From: Solibacillus sp045640265
Lineage (GTDB): Bacteria > Bacillota > Bacilli > Bacillales_A > Planococcaceae
Reading direction: 5' to 3'
NCBI GenBank assembly: GCA_045640265.1
Contig: JAZUES010000248.1
Span: forward strand, 1 to 12,436
Length of the DNA: 12,436 bases
The number at the start of each line of letters is the position of its first letter. Within the stretch, counting starts at the first letter, position 1. The position numbers were made by a program, and so were the translations under genes. Of the stretch, positions 6,988-12,436 are shown piece by piece. The notes under the pieces were generated by a model, which saw only the letters and a program-made list of their open reading frames with translations, made no database searches and was not told where the DNA came from.

Positions 6988-7836
6988 ATGGCGGAAAGAA
7001 GACAACATGAGCGCAAGCAACAAGATCGAAAAGGCCAAGAACGTAAGCCACGTGAACAAAAGCCACAGTTAGAGCAAGTGCAAGAATCAGAGGATACTAC
7101 GAATGAAATGATTGCTGGTAAAAATCCAGTATTAGAAGCACTTCGCTCGGGACGCGAAATCAATAAACTTTGGATCGCAGAAGGGGTAAAAAAATCTGGC
7201 GTACAAGAGTTAATTGAATTAGCGAAAGAGCGCGGGGTACTTGTTCAGTTTGTACCAAAACAAAAAATTGATAAATTAGCTGAGAACCACCAAGGGATTG
7301 TAGCGGCAGTAGCGGCTTATGATTATGCGGAGCTGGATGATTTATTCAAGGTAGCACAAGTAAAAAATGAAGACCCGTTCTTCATTATCTTAGATGAGTT
7401 AGAAGACCCACATAATTTAGGGTCAATTATGCGTACGGCAGATGCCATTGGTGTGCACGGCATTATTATTCCAAAACGTCGCGCGGTTGGATTAACAGCA
7501 GTTGTCGCAAAAGCATCAACAGGTGCCATTGAACACGTGCCGGTTGTACGTGTGACAAATTTAGCACAAACAGTCGATGAATTAAAAGAGCGCGGTGTAT
7601 GGATTGCAGGAACGGATGCAAAAGGTTCTCAGGATTATCGCAAAATGGATGCAACATTACCACTTGCATTAATTATTGGTAGTGAAGGTAAGGGAATGAG
7701 TCGTCTATTAAAAGATAAATGTGATTTCTTATATAACTTACCGATGATTGGTCATGTTACATCGTTAAACGCTTCGGTAGCAGCGGCGTTACTAATGTAT
7801 GAAGTGTACCGTAAACGCCAAGAAGCTAACGGATGA
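6988..7836 (+). CDS. rlmB: 23S rRNA 2'-O-methyltransferase RlmB (TrmH/SpoU family)
   Basis: SpoU-family enzymes transfer a methyl group from S-adenosylmethionine to ribose 2'-O; RlmB targets G2251 (E. coli numbering) of 23S rRNA. The 282-residue protein has an N-terminal substrate-binding domain (about 39-110, starting AGKNPVLEAL) and a SPOUT domain. The three trefoil-knot motifs are visible: ELEDPHNLGSIMRT near 137-151, IIGSEGKGMS near 229-237 and LNASVAAALL from 260. Residues 1-40 are a low-complexity arm rich in Arg, Lys, Gln and Glu, probably disordered and RNA-contacting. The start follows the mrnC stop by one base, with AAAGGGAG upstream. The exact target base is inferred from the family. 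Confidence 0.94.
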   Translation: MAERRQHERKQQDRKGQERKPREQKPQLEQVQESEDTTNEMIAGKNPVLEALRSGREINKLWIAEGVKKSGVQELIELAKERGVLVQFVPKQKIDKLAENHQGIVAAVAAYDYAELDDLFKVAQVKNEDPFFIILDELEDPHNLGSIMRTADAIGVHGIIIPKRRAVGLTAVVAKASTGAIEHVPVVRVTNLAQTVDELKERGVWIAGTDAKGSQDYRKMDATLPLALIIGSEGKGMSRLLKDKCDFLYNLPMIGHVTSLNASVAAALLMYEVYRKRQEANG

Positions 7837-7840
7837 GGTT

Positions 7841-8353
7841 ATGCAAAATATTTTGCTGGTAGACGGCTATAATATGATTGGTTCATGGCGCGAGCTTCGT
7901 CCATTGCGCGAACCGCATTTTGAGGATGCACGAGATCGCTTAATCGAAAGAATGGCTGAATATAAAGCACATACAGGGTGGCGCGTCATTGTTGTTTTTG
8001 ACGCGCATCTTGTACCAGGTACAGAGCAACTTTATATTCAACATGCGGTGGAAGTGATTTACACACGCAAAAATGAAATCGCGGATGAACGTATTGAAAA
8101 GTTATCAAACGAATTAAAGGGACGCAGAGTTCAAATTTATGTAGCTACTTCAGATATGACAGAGCAAAATGTTGTATTTGGTCATGGGGCATTGCGTAAA
8201 TCAGCACGCGAGCTCGAAATCGAAATGCAAATAATTCAATCAAAAATCTCCTCAAAAGTGAAAGAAACAAAAGACGAAAAGCCTGCCTCAAGGATTAAGT
8301 TATCTAAAGAGGTTGAGTTGCAATTTGAAAAGTGGCGAAGAGGGCTTAAGTAA
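7841..8353 (+). CDS. rae1: Ribosome-dependent endoribonuclease Rae1 (YacP, NYN domain)
   Basis: Rae1 in B. subtilis enters the ribosomal A site and cuts mRNA during translation. The 170-residue length from ATG 7841 equals that of the B. subtilis protein, and the family start ILLVDGYNMIGSW with Asp8 follows at once. Further NYN/PIN acidic motifs are VIVVFDAH and ATSDMTEQNVVFGHGA. The tail is basic. The reading frame is open further upstream to ATG 7799, but that would lie within rlmB and lacks family similarity. The start is four bases behind the rlmB stop, and its GGATGAGG site overlaps that stop. It is the last gene of the T-box operon. Confidence 0.93.
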   Translation: MQNILLVDGYNMIGSWRELRPLREPHFEDARDRLIERMAEYKAHTGWRVIVVFDAHLVPGTEQLYIQHAVEVIYTRKNEIADERIEKLSNELKGRRVQIYVATSDMTEQNVVFGHGALRKSARELEIEMQIIQSKISSKVKETKDEKPASRIKLSKEVELQFEKWRRGLK

Positions 8354-8357
8354 TAAT

Positions 8358-8386
8358 TTGCTCGTAATTTCCAATTAAGTTATACT
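8358..8386 (+). promoter_or_regulatory. Promoter of sigH
   Basis: TTGCTC (8358-8363), a 17-base spacer and TATACT (8381-8386) fit a sigma-A promoter in the gap after rae1. In B. subtilis sigH has a sigma-A promoter under AbrB repression; I see no specific AbrB site, and none is expected from sequence alone. Confidence 0.6.
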
Positions 8387-8423
8387 GTTCCTAATGATTC
8401 TGGCGTAGCTGAGGTGATTTTCA

Positions 8424-9071
8424 TTGCTTAAAAGTGAGAAGATACAAGTCATACAGCAGTTTGAGAGTTTAACAGATGAAGAACTTGTGGAGCAAGTGCA
8501 TCAAGGCAATGCGGATGCGTTAGATTTTTTGATTTCAAAATATCGACTCTTTGTTAAAGCAAAAGCGAGATCTTATTTTTTAATTGGTGCGGATAAAGAA
8601 GATATCATTCAAGAAGGCATGATTGGTTTGTATAAAGCCATACGTGACTTTAAAGAGGATAAGCTCGCTTCTTTCCGTGCGTTTGCTGAATTATGTATTA
8701 CGAGGCAAATTATTACAGCTATTAAAACAGCGACACGTCAAAAGCACATCCCACTCAATTCGTATGTTTCGTTAGATAAACCGATTTACGATGAAGAATC
8801 GGAACGTACACTCATGGATGTCATTACAAGTCCGGTTTCAGATGACCCGGAATATTTGATGATTAATCGTGAAGATTATATCCATCTTGAAAAAAAGATG
8901 GGTGAAGTGTTGAGTGAGCTAGAACAACAGGTATTAATTCGCTATTTAGAAGGACAATCCTATAACGAAATTTCAAAAGAACTCAATCGTCACGTGAAAT
9001 CAATTGACAATGCGTTGCAGCGTGTTAAGCGAAAATTAGAGCGTCACATTGAATTAAAAGAAATGACGTAA
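8424..9071 (+). CDS. sigH: RNA polymerase sigma-H factor (Spo0H)
   Basis: SigH directs RNA polymerase to genes of the transition to stationary phase, competence and early sporulation. The 215-residue protein has region 2 at about 20-125 (DALDFLISKYRLFVKAKA, EDIIQEGMIGLYKAI, FRAFAELCITRQI). Region 4 is at about 160-205, with the helix-turn-helix QSYNEISKELNRHVKSIDNA. The start is TTG 8424, preceded by GAGGTGAT at 8411-8418. Presence of this gene suggests, but does not prove, a spore-forming lineage. A promoter precedes it, and no terminator separates it from rpmG. Confidence 0.96.
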   Translation: MLKSEKIQVIQQFESLTDEELVEQVHQGNADALDFLISKYRLFVKAKARSYFLIGADKEDIIQEGMIGLYKAIRDFKEDKLASFRAFAELCITRQIITAIKTATRQKHIPLNSYVSLDKPIYDEESERTLMDVITSPVSDDPEYLMINREDYIHLEKKMGEVLSELEQQVLIRYLEGQSYNEISKELNRHVKSIDNALQRVKRKLERHIELKEMT

Positions 9072-9087
9072 ACACTGTTACCCTTTA

Positions 9088-9116
9088 TTGACAGTAAGAA
9101 AATTAGGTGTTAGTCT
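9088..9116 (+). promoter_or_regulatory. Strong promoter of rpmG-secE
   Basis: A perfect TTGACA (9088-9093), a 17-base spacer and TAGTCT (9111-9116) are preceded by a TGn extension at 9108-9110. The transcript would start near 9123. Confidence 0.75.
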
Positions 9117-9149
9117 TGAAATGATAAAGTGCCGAAAAGGTGATAATCA

Positions 9150-9296
9150 ATGGCTAAAAAAGTCGTTTTAAGTTGCGAAAAGTGCGGTTCAAGAAACTAT
9201 AATTTACCTCAAAAAGTAGGTACGACAGAGCGTCTTGAATTAAAGAAATTTTGTTCGCATTGCAATGAACATACAATGCATAAACAAACGTTATAA
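9150..9296 (+). CDS. rpmG: 50S ribosomal protein L33 (bL33), zinc-binding form
   Basis: This short gene of 48 codons reads MAKKVVLSCEKCGSRNYNL, then a second cysteine pair near the end. bL33 lies near the E site of the large subunit. Cys9/Cys12 and Cys35/Cys38 form the two CxxC pairs of the zinc-ribbon (C+) version. Many genomes also carry a cysteine-free paralogue used in zinc starvation. AAAGGTGAT at 9136-9144 gives good spacing. The place between sigH and secE is that of rpmGB in B. subtilis. Confidence 0.95.
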   Translation: MAKKVVLSCEKCGSRNYNLPQKVGTTERLELKKFCSHCNEHTMHKQTL

Positions 9297-9336
9297 ATGA
9301 AACATAGATAAACACGTTGTACGGAGGTTAGGGCAA

Positions 9337-9522
9337 ATGAGTAAAGTATCAAACTTTTTACATGAAGTCGGCTCGGAAATGCGTAAAACAAGTTGGCCAA
9401 AAAGTAAAGAGCTAACGAAGTATACGGTAGTAGTTGTTTCAACAGTTATCGTGATGGCGTTATTCTTTACAGTAATAGATTTAGGCGTCTCAGAATTATT
9501 CCGTTGGTTCTTGTCTTTATAA
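9337..9522 (+). CDS. secE: Preprotein translocase subunit SecE
   Basis: SecE clamps SecY in the SecYEG channel of the cytoplasmic membrane. The 61-residue, single-span Gram-positive form is seen here. A conserved amphipathic helix (EVGSEMRKTSWPKSKEL) precedes one hydrophobic segment at about residues 28-50 (TVVVVSTVIVMALFF). CGGAGG just upstream supports ATG 9337. It shares the rpmG promoter and is followed by a modest terminator. Confidence 0.96.
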   Translation: MSKVSNFLHEVGSEMRKTSWPKSKELTKYTVVVVSTVIVMALFFTVIDLGVSELFRWFLSL

Positions 9523-9548
9523 GTTATATCATGTTAATATTTCGAAAT

Positions 9549-9578
9549 AGCCCGTCCATGCCATATAACGGGTTTTTT
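9549..9578 (+). terminator. Probable terminator after secE
   Basis: AGCCCGT (9549-9555) can pair with ACGGGTT (9568-9574, one G-T pair), and a run of six T begins at 9573. The 12-base loop is long, so read-through into nusG is likely. Confidence 0.55.
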
Positions 9579-9600
9579 CATTTGTTTTAAAATTTATAGT

Positions 9601-9629
9601 TTGTTCACTTAAAAAATAGATGCAATAAT
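9601..9629 (+). promoter_or_regulatory. Possible promoter of nusG
   Basis: TTGTTC (9601-9606), a 17-base spacer and AATAAT (9624-9629) with a TGn extension at 9621-9623. Both hexamers are off consensus, so this is tentative. Confidence 0.4.
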
Positions 9630-9670
9630 TTTTGTGAATAGGGAATAAGAGACCTAACACAATCAATGTA

Positions 9671-9701
9671 AAGGAGGGACGGACGATTTAGTCCTACCTA
9701 T
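9671..9701 (+). promoter_or_regulatory. nusG leader with two exclusive hairpins at the ribosome binding site
   Basis: The strong site AAGGAGGG (9671-9678) lies 23 bases before the nusG ATG, too far for normal use. In one fold AGGAGGGAC (9672-9680) pairs with GTCCTACCT (9691-9699), with one mismatch, and hides the site. In another GGAC (9681-9684) pairs with GTCC (9691-9694), leaving the site free at an effective distance of about 9 bases. An in-frame TAA at 9669-9671 and the lack of any start codon up to 9702 fix the start. Confidence 0.5.
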
Positions 9702-10241
9702 ATGGAAAAAAATTGGTATGTAGTTCATACGTATTCAGGTTACGAAAACCGAGTGAAAGCAAATCTTGAAAAACGCGTTGAAACAATGGGGATGCAAGAT
9801 AAAATTTTCCGTGTTATCGTTGCAGAACATGAAGAAATCGACGTAAAAGAAGACGGTAAGAAAAAGGTGGTAATGCGTAAAGTATTCCCAGGTTACGTTT
9901 TAGTCGAATTAATTATGACGGATGATGCTTGGTATGTTGTGCGTAATACACCAGGTGTTACTGGATTCCTCGGTTCTTCAGGCGGTGGCGTAAAACCAAC
10001 ACCATTATTACCAGAAGAAGCAGAACGTTTATTAGACCAAATGGGTATGAACGAAGTGCAAATGGGTGAAATAGAAATTACAGTTGGTGAAGTTGTAGAA
10101 GTGTTAGAAGGACCTTTTGCACATTTCCAAGGTCGCGTAGAAGAAGTCGATATCGACAATGCAAAATTAAAAGTTCTTGTTGATATGTTCGGTCGCGAAA
10201 CTGTAATGGAACTTGATTTTAATCAAGTTCAAAAAATATAG
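9702..10241 (+). CDS. nusG: Transcription elongation/antitermination factor NusG
   Basis: NusG binds RNA polymerase during elongation; in Bacillales it is known to promote pausing. The 179-residue protein has the NGN domain at about 1-110 (NWYVVHTYSGYENRVK, KVFPGYVLVEL, VRNTPGVTGFLG). A KOW domain follows at about 127-179 (VGEVVEVLEGPFAHFQGRV). The start is fixed by the family N-terminus, although its Shine-Dalgarno sequence is oddly remote (see 9671-9701). A perfect inverted repeat (GAACTTGATT/AATCAAGTTC, 10209-10230) lies in the last codons but has no T-run behind it. The rplK promoter follows immediately. Confidence 0.97.
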   Translation: MEKNWYVVHTYSGYENRVKANLEKRVETMGMQDKIFRVIVAEHEEIDVKEDGKKKVVMRKVFPGYVLVELIMTDDAWYVVRNTPGVTGFLGSSGGGVKPTPLLPEEAERLLDQMGMNEVQMGEIEITVGEVVEVLEGPFAHFQGRVEEVDIDNAKLKVLVDMFGRETVMELDFNQVQKI

Positions 10242-10253
10242 AATTATTTATAC

Positions 10254-10282
10254 TTGATTAAGCATTTTAAAAATGTTATCAT
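10254..10282 (+). promoter_or_regulatory. Promoter of rplK-rplA
   Basis: TTGATT (10254-10259), a 17-base spacer and TATCAT (10277-10282), with a TGn extension at 10274-10276. It starts 13 bases after the nusG stop and gives a leader of about 130 bases. Confidence 0.7.
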
Positions 10283-10296
10283 TTCAAAGGTCAGAC

Positions 10297-10324
10297 TGTC
10301 ATCAGTTTGATTCGACAGATGACA
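10297..10324 (+). repeat. Hairpin in the rplK leader
   Basis: TGTCATC (10297-10303) pairs with GATGACA (10318-10324) around a 14-base loop, near the 5' end of the predicted transcript. It has no T-run. It may stabilise the leader or support the L1 site downstream. Confidence 0.4.
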
Positions 10325-10371
10325 CTATTTAGTTTTAATGTTATCGGCTTAGCTGACGAACAGATATTTGA

Positions 10372-10396
10372 GTGGGAGGGGCAACCCTATTACCAC
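10372..10396 (+). promoter_or_regulatory. Probable L1 (RplA) binding site before rplK
   Basis: GTGGGAGGGG (10372-10381) and CCCTATTACCAC (10385-10396) form GTGG/CCAC, an asymmetric internal loop (GA against TATTA) and GGG/CCC closed by a GCAA tetraloop. The same GTGGGAGG and TACCAC elements occur in the L1-binding helix (H76-77) of 23S rRNA. Autogenous control of the L11-L1 operon by L1 is established in other bacteria. The site sits just before the AAGGAGG of rplK. Confidence 0.7.
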
Positions 10397-10422
10397 ATCA
10401 CGGACTTAAGGAGGTGTGTCTC

Positions 10423-10848
10423 GTGGCTAAAAAAGTTATTAAAGTTGTAAAACTTCAAATCCCTGCTGGTAAAGCAAACCCAGCGCCACCAGTTGGTCCT
10501 GCATTAGGTCAAGCAGGTGTTAATATCATGGGATTCTGTAAAGAATTTAACGCTCGTACTGCTGATCAAGCTGGTCTTATTATTCCAGTTGAAATTTCAG
10601 TATTCGAAGACCGTTCATTTACTTTCATTACTAAAACTCCACCTGCAGCAGTATTACTTAAAGTAGCAGCTGGTATCCAATCTGGATCTGGTGAACCAAA
10701 CCGTAAGAAAGTTGCGACAGTTAAACGTGATAAAGTTCGCGAAATCGCTGAACAAAAAATGCCAGACCTTAACGCCGCTTCAGTTGAAGCTGCTATGTTA
10801 ATGGTCGAAGGTACTGCACGAAGCATGGGTATTGTTATCGAAGACTAA
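10423..10848 (+). CDS. rplK: 50S ribosomal protein L11 (uL11)
   Basis: L11 binds the GTPase-centre RNA (around A1067 of 23S rRNA) and helps the translation factors act; with the RelA-type synthetase it takes part in the stringent response. The protein has 141 residues from GTG 10423, the usual length. It shows the N-terminal LQIPAGKANPAPPVGPALGQ with its proline-rich hinge and switch region, GVNIMGFCKEFNART, and the RNA-binding C-terminal domain (GEPNRKKVATVKRDKV...). AAGGAGGTG directly upstream fits the GTG start; the frame is open back to 10372, but that stretch is the L1-site leader. Confidence 0.97.
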   Translation: MAKKVIKVVKLQIPAGKANPAPPVGPALGQAGVNIMGFCKEFNARTADQAGLIIPVEISVFEDRSFTFITKTPPAAVLLKVAAGIQSGSGEPNRKKVATVKRDKVREIAEQKMPDLNAASVEAAMLMVEGTARSMGIVIED

Positions 10849-10885
10849 TAACCATCTTCACACTTGATGATGTTTTTGTTTTTGG

Positions 10886-10929
10886 AAGGTTGCTGCACTC
10901 GGATACTAGTTTGATGAGTGCGCAACCTT
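10886..10929 (+). repeat. Long hairpin between rplK and rplA
   Basis: AAGGTTGCTGCACTC (10886-10900) and GAGTGCGCAACCTT (10916-10929) form a stem of 14 pairs with one bulged T and a 15-base loop. The tail is TATTCG, not a T-run, so full termination is doubtful. It immediately precedes the second L1 site and may partly terminate, set an RNA processing point or stabilise the rplK message. Confidence 0.6.
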
Positions 10930-10934
10930 TATTC

Positions 10935-10961
10935 GTGGGAGGTCAAATCCGCTATTACCAC
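10935..10961 (+). promoter_or_regulatory. Probable second L1 (RplA) binding site, before rplA
   Basis: GTGGGAGG (10935-10942) and TATTACCAC (10953-10961) repeat the motif found before rplK and resemble the L1 site of 23S rRNA. The inner stem is shorter (GG/CC around TCAAAT) and lacks the GCAA loop. It lies just before the AAGGAGG of rplA. Confidence 0.65.
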
Positions 10962-10980
10962 AATCAAGGAGGAAATTATA

Positions 10981-11679
10981 ATGGCTAAAAAAGGTAAAAA
11001 AATGCAAGAAGCAGCTAAATTAATCGATCGTTCAGCTCTATATTCTGTAGAAGAAGCAGTAGCTTTAGCACAAAAAACATCTACAGTTAACTTTGATGCA
11101 ACTGTAGAAGTAGCATTCAAATTAAGTATCGACACTCGTAAGAATGACCAACAAATCCGTGGTGCGGTAGTATTACCACACGGTACAGGTAAAACTCAAC
11201 GCGTATTAGTTTTTGCTAAAGGCGACAAACTTAAAGAAGCAGAAGCTGCTGGCGCTGACTATGTAGGTGATGCAGAATACATCCAAAAAATCCAACAAGG
11301 TTGGTTTGATTTCGATGTAATCGTTGCAACTCCAGACATGATGGGTGAAGTTGGTAAACTTGGTCGTGTATTAGGACCTAAAGGTTTAATGCCAAACCCT
11401 AAAACTGGTACTGTTACTTTCGACGTAACTAAAGCTATCCAAGAAATCAAAGCTGGTAAAGTAGAATACCGTGCTGAAAAGTCTGGTATTATTCATGCTC
11501 CAATCGGTAAAGTTTCTTTCGATACTGCAAAATTAGCAGAAAACTTCTTAGCTGTATTTGAAGTAATTCAAAAAGCTAAGCCAGCTGCATCAAAAGGTAC
11601 TTTCATGAAGTCTGTAAACATTACAACTACAATGGGTCCTGCTATTAAAGTTGATGCTGCTAACGTATCAGTTAAATAA
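10981..11679 (+). CDS. rplA: 50S ribosomal protein L1 (uL1)
   Basis: L1 binds the mobile L1 stalk of 23S rRNA and, in bacteria studied, represses its own mRNA. The protein has 232 residues from ATG 10981 (MAKKGKKMQEA), the usual length. Domain I flanks the inserted domain II; the rRNA-binding stretch LGRVLGPKGLMPNPKTGTV and the C-terminal motif TTMGPAIKVD are intact. AAGGAGG upstream supports this start; the frame is open back to 10918 through the leader, without family similarity. Two L1-mimic RNA sites (10372-10396, 10935-10961) suggest that this protein feeds back on both genes of its operon. Confidence 0.97.
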   Translation: MAKKGKKMQEAAKLIDRSALYSVEEAVALAQKTSTVNFDATVEVAFKLSIDTRKNDQQIRGAVVLPHGTGKTQRVLVFAKGDKLKEAEAAGADYVGDAEYIQKIQQGWFDFDVIVATPDMMGEVGKLGRVLGPKGLMPNPKTGTVTFDVTKAIQEIKAGKVEYRAEKSGIIHAPIGKVSFDTAKLAENFLAVFEVIQKAKPAASKGTFMKSVNITTTMGPAIKVDAANVSVK

Positions 11680-11686
11680 TTAATTC

Positions 11687-11702
11687 CGGTTTTTTAAAAC
11701 CG
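11687..11702 (+). repeat. Short A/T-rich palindrome after rplA
   Basis: CGGTTTT (11687-11693) and AAAACCG (11696-11702) pair fully with only TT between. No T-run follows, so it is at best a weak terminator; the next promoter starts 15 bases on. Confidence 0.35.
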
Positions 11703-11716
11703 TTAAATTAAATTAG

Positions 11717-11745
11717 TTGACAACACATCGCTTACTTGGTAAGAT
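11717..11745 (+). promoter_or_regulatory. Strong promoter of rplJ
   Basis: A perfect TTGACA (11717-11722), a 17-base spacer and TAAGAT (11740-11745) with a TGn extension at 11737-11739. The transcript would begin near 11752, at the start of the L10 leader. Confidence 0.85.
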
Positions 11746-11751
11746 GGGTGC

Positions 11752-11894
11752 TGTTGTGAATCATCCATTTGTACCGTAGACAGTAGGAGTGACTTGTCAC
11801 TTAATTATCCTACCGAGGACATCGGAATTCGGATTCTTTTTAAGATGATGACTTTCAGCCTCTATGTCTATTAGACACTAGAGGCTTTTCTTTT
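11752..11894 (+). promoter_or_regulatory. L10 leader (autoregulatory, with attenuator) before rplJ
   Basis: The stretch GTAGACAGTAGGAG (about 11775-11788) followed by TTAATTATCCTACCGAGG (about 11801-11818) matches the conserved core of the Firmicute L10 leader as I remember it, where L10 with L7/L12 binds its own mRNA. CAGTAGG pairs with CCTACC-type sequence across the TGACTTGTCA hairpin. A terminator (11858-11894) ends the leader. The expected logic is that bound L10 favours the terminator and so lowers rplJ-rplL output. Confidence 0.82.
11858..11894 (+). terminator. Attenuator hairpin of the L10 leader
   Basis: GCCTCTATGTCTA (11858-11870) pairs with TAGACACTAGAGGC (11872-11885) with one bulged C, followed by TTTTCTTTT. 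It lies between the rplJ promoter and the rplJ start, so it is a regulated terminator. Confidence 0.88.
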
Positions 11895-11932
11895 GTCGGT
11901 ATAAATGACTCATTCTAATAGGAGGTGTCATT

Positions 11933-12433
11933 ATGAGCAAAGCAATCGAAACAAAATCAGTAAAAGTTCAAGAAATCGCTGCTAAATTCGAAGCTGCTGC
12001 TTCAGTTGTAGTAGTTGACTACCGTGGCTTAACAGTTTCTCAAGTAACTGAATTACGTAAACAATTACGTGAAGCTGGCGTTGAGTTAAAAGTATACAAA
12101 AATACATTAACTCGTCGTGCTGCTGAATCTGTAGGCGTTGAAGCTATCAACGAATTCTTAACTGGTCCAAATGCTATCGCATTCTCTAACGAGGACGTAG
12201 TAGCTCCAGCTAAAGTAATCAACGATTTCGCTAAGAAGAACGAAGCTCTTGAAATTAAAGCTGGTATCATCGAAGGTACAATCGCATCTGTTGAAGACGT
12301 TAAAGCTCTTGCAGAACTTCCATCTCGCGAAGGTCTATTATCAATGCTTTTATCTGTACTTCAAGCTCCAGTGCGCAACTTCGCACTTGCAACAAAAGCT
12401 GTTGCAGATCAAAAAGAAGAACAAGGCGCGTAA
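11933..12433 (+). CDS. rplJ: 50S ribosomal protein L10 (uL10)
   Basis: L10 anchors the L7/L12 dimers to the GTPase centre of the large subunit. The 166-residue protein is complete and ends three bases before the window edge. The N-terminal rRNA-binding domain contains VVVDYRGLTVSQVTELRKQL and ELKVYKNTLTRRA. The C-terminal helix that holds L7/L12 begins near SREGLLSMLLSVLQ and ends KAVADQKEEQGA. TAGGAGGTG upstream sets the ATG. It is controlled by the L10 leader and its attenuator; rplL is expected next, outside the window. Confidence 0.97.
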   Translation: MSKAIETKSVKVQEIAAKFEAAASVVVVDYRGLTVSQVTELRKQLREAGVELKVYKNTLTRRAAESVGVEAINEFLTGPNAIAFSNEDVVAPAKVINDFAKKNEALEIKAGIIEGTIASVEDVKALAELPSREGLLSMLLSVLQAPVRNFALATKAVADQKEEQGA

Positions 12434-12436
12434 TTT

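Noticed and set aside
9074..9095. ACTGTTA/TGACAGT inverted repeat after sigH as a terminator
   Set aside because: The stem is seven pairs with a G-T pair, overlaps the rpmG -35 element and has no T-run.
10209..10230. Perfect inverted repeat at the end of nusG as a terminator
   Set aside because: It lies within the coding sequence, has a two-base loop and is followed by A, not T; its codons encode normal NusG tail residues.
1..12436. CRISPR arrays, insertion sequences, prophage or tRNA genes
   Set aside because: No spaced direct repeats, transposase fragments, phage-type genes or tRNA-like cloverleaf sequences were seen on either strand.

Overview
The window reads as a low-GC Gram-positive chromosome segment of the order Bacillales. 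The gene order yacL-ispD-ispF-gltX-(cysE)-cysS-mrnC-rlmB-rae1-sigH-rpmG-secE-nusG-rplK-rplA-rplJ is the one known from Bacillus subtilis near the replication origin. AGGAGG-type ribosome binding sites, TTG and GTG starts, a cysteine T-box and an L10 leader all fit. Protein wording suggests Planococcaceae/Caryophanaceae (Solibacillus or Lysinibacillus-like), but this is a guess from memory, not a search.

Region by region. (1) 1-268, minus strand: the 5' part of a broken acetate-transporter gene (GPR1/FUN34/YaaH family), with one frameshift and one in-frame TGA. (2) 576-2989: the membrane PIN/TRAM protein YacL, then the MEP isoprenoid enzymes IspD and IspF. Hairpin terminators follow ispD and ispF. 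(3) 3046-4571: gltX (GluRS) with its own extended -10 promoter. (4) 4584-8353: a tRNA-Cys T-box leader, a remnant of cysE, then cysS, mrnC, rlmB and rae1 packed almost without gaps. (5) 8358-9522: sigH, rpmG and secE, with promoters before sigH and rpmG. (6) 9601-10241: nusG with an unusual leader. (7) 10254-11679: rplK and rplA, each preceded by a short RNA motif that copies the L1 site of 23S rRNA. (8) 11717-12433: the L10 leader with attenuator, and rplJ complete to three bases before the window end.

The genes serve translation and its supply: aminoacyl-tRNA synthesis (GltX, CysS), 23S rRNA maturation and methylation (MrnC, RlmB), ribosome-dependent mRNA cleavage (Rae1), ribosomal proteins, secretion (SecE) and transcription elongation (NusG). 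The transition sigma factor SigH and two isoprenoid enzymes are included.

Most worth a second look: cysE has been reduced to about its last third and then frameshifted, while its T-box promoter, specifier, antiterminator and terminator all look intact and now command cysS and the RNA genes behind it. Also notable are the hairpins between the Shine-Dalgarno sequence and start codon of ispF and nusG, and the paired L1-mimic sites. I found no clearly novel multi-gene system; this is mostly conserved core genome with local decay and rich RNA-level regulation.
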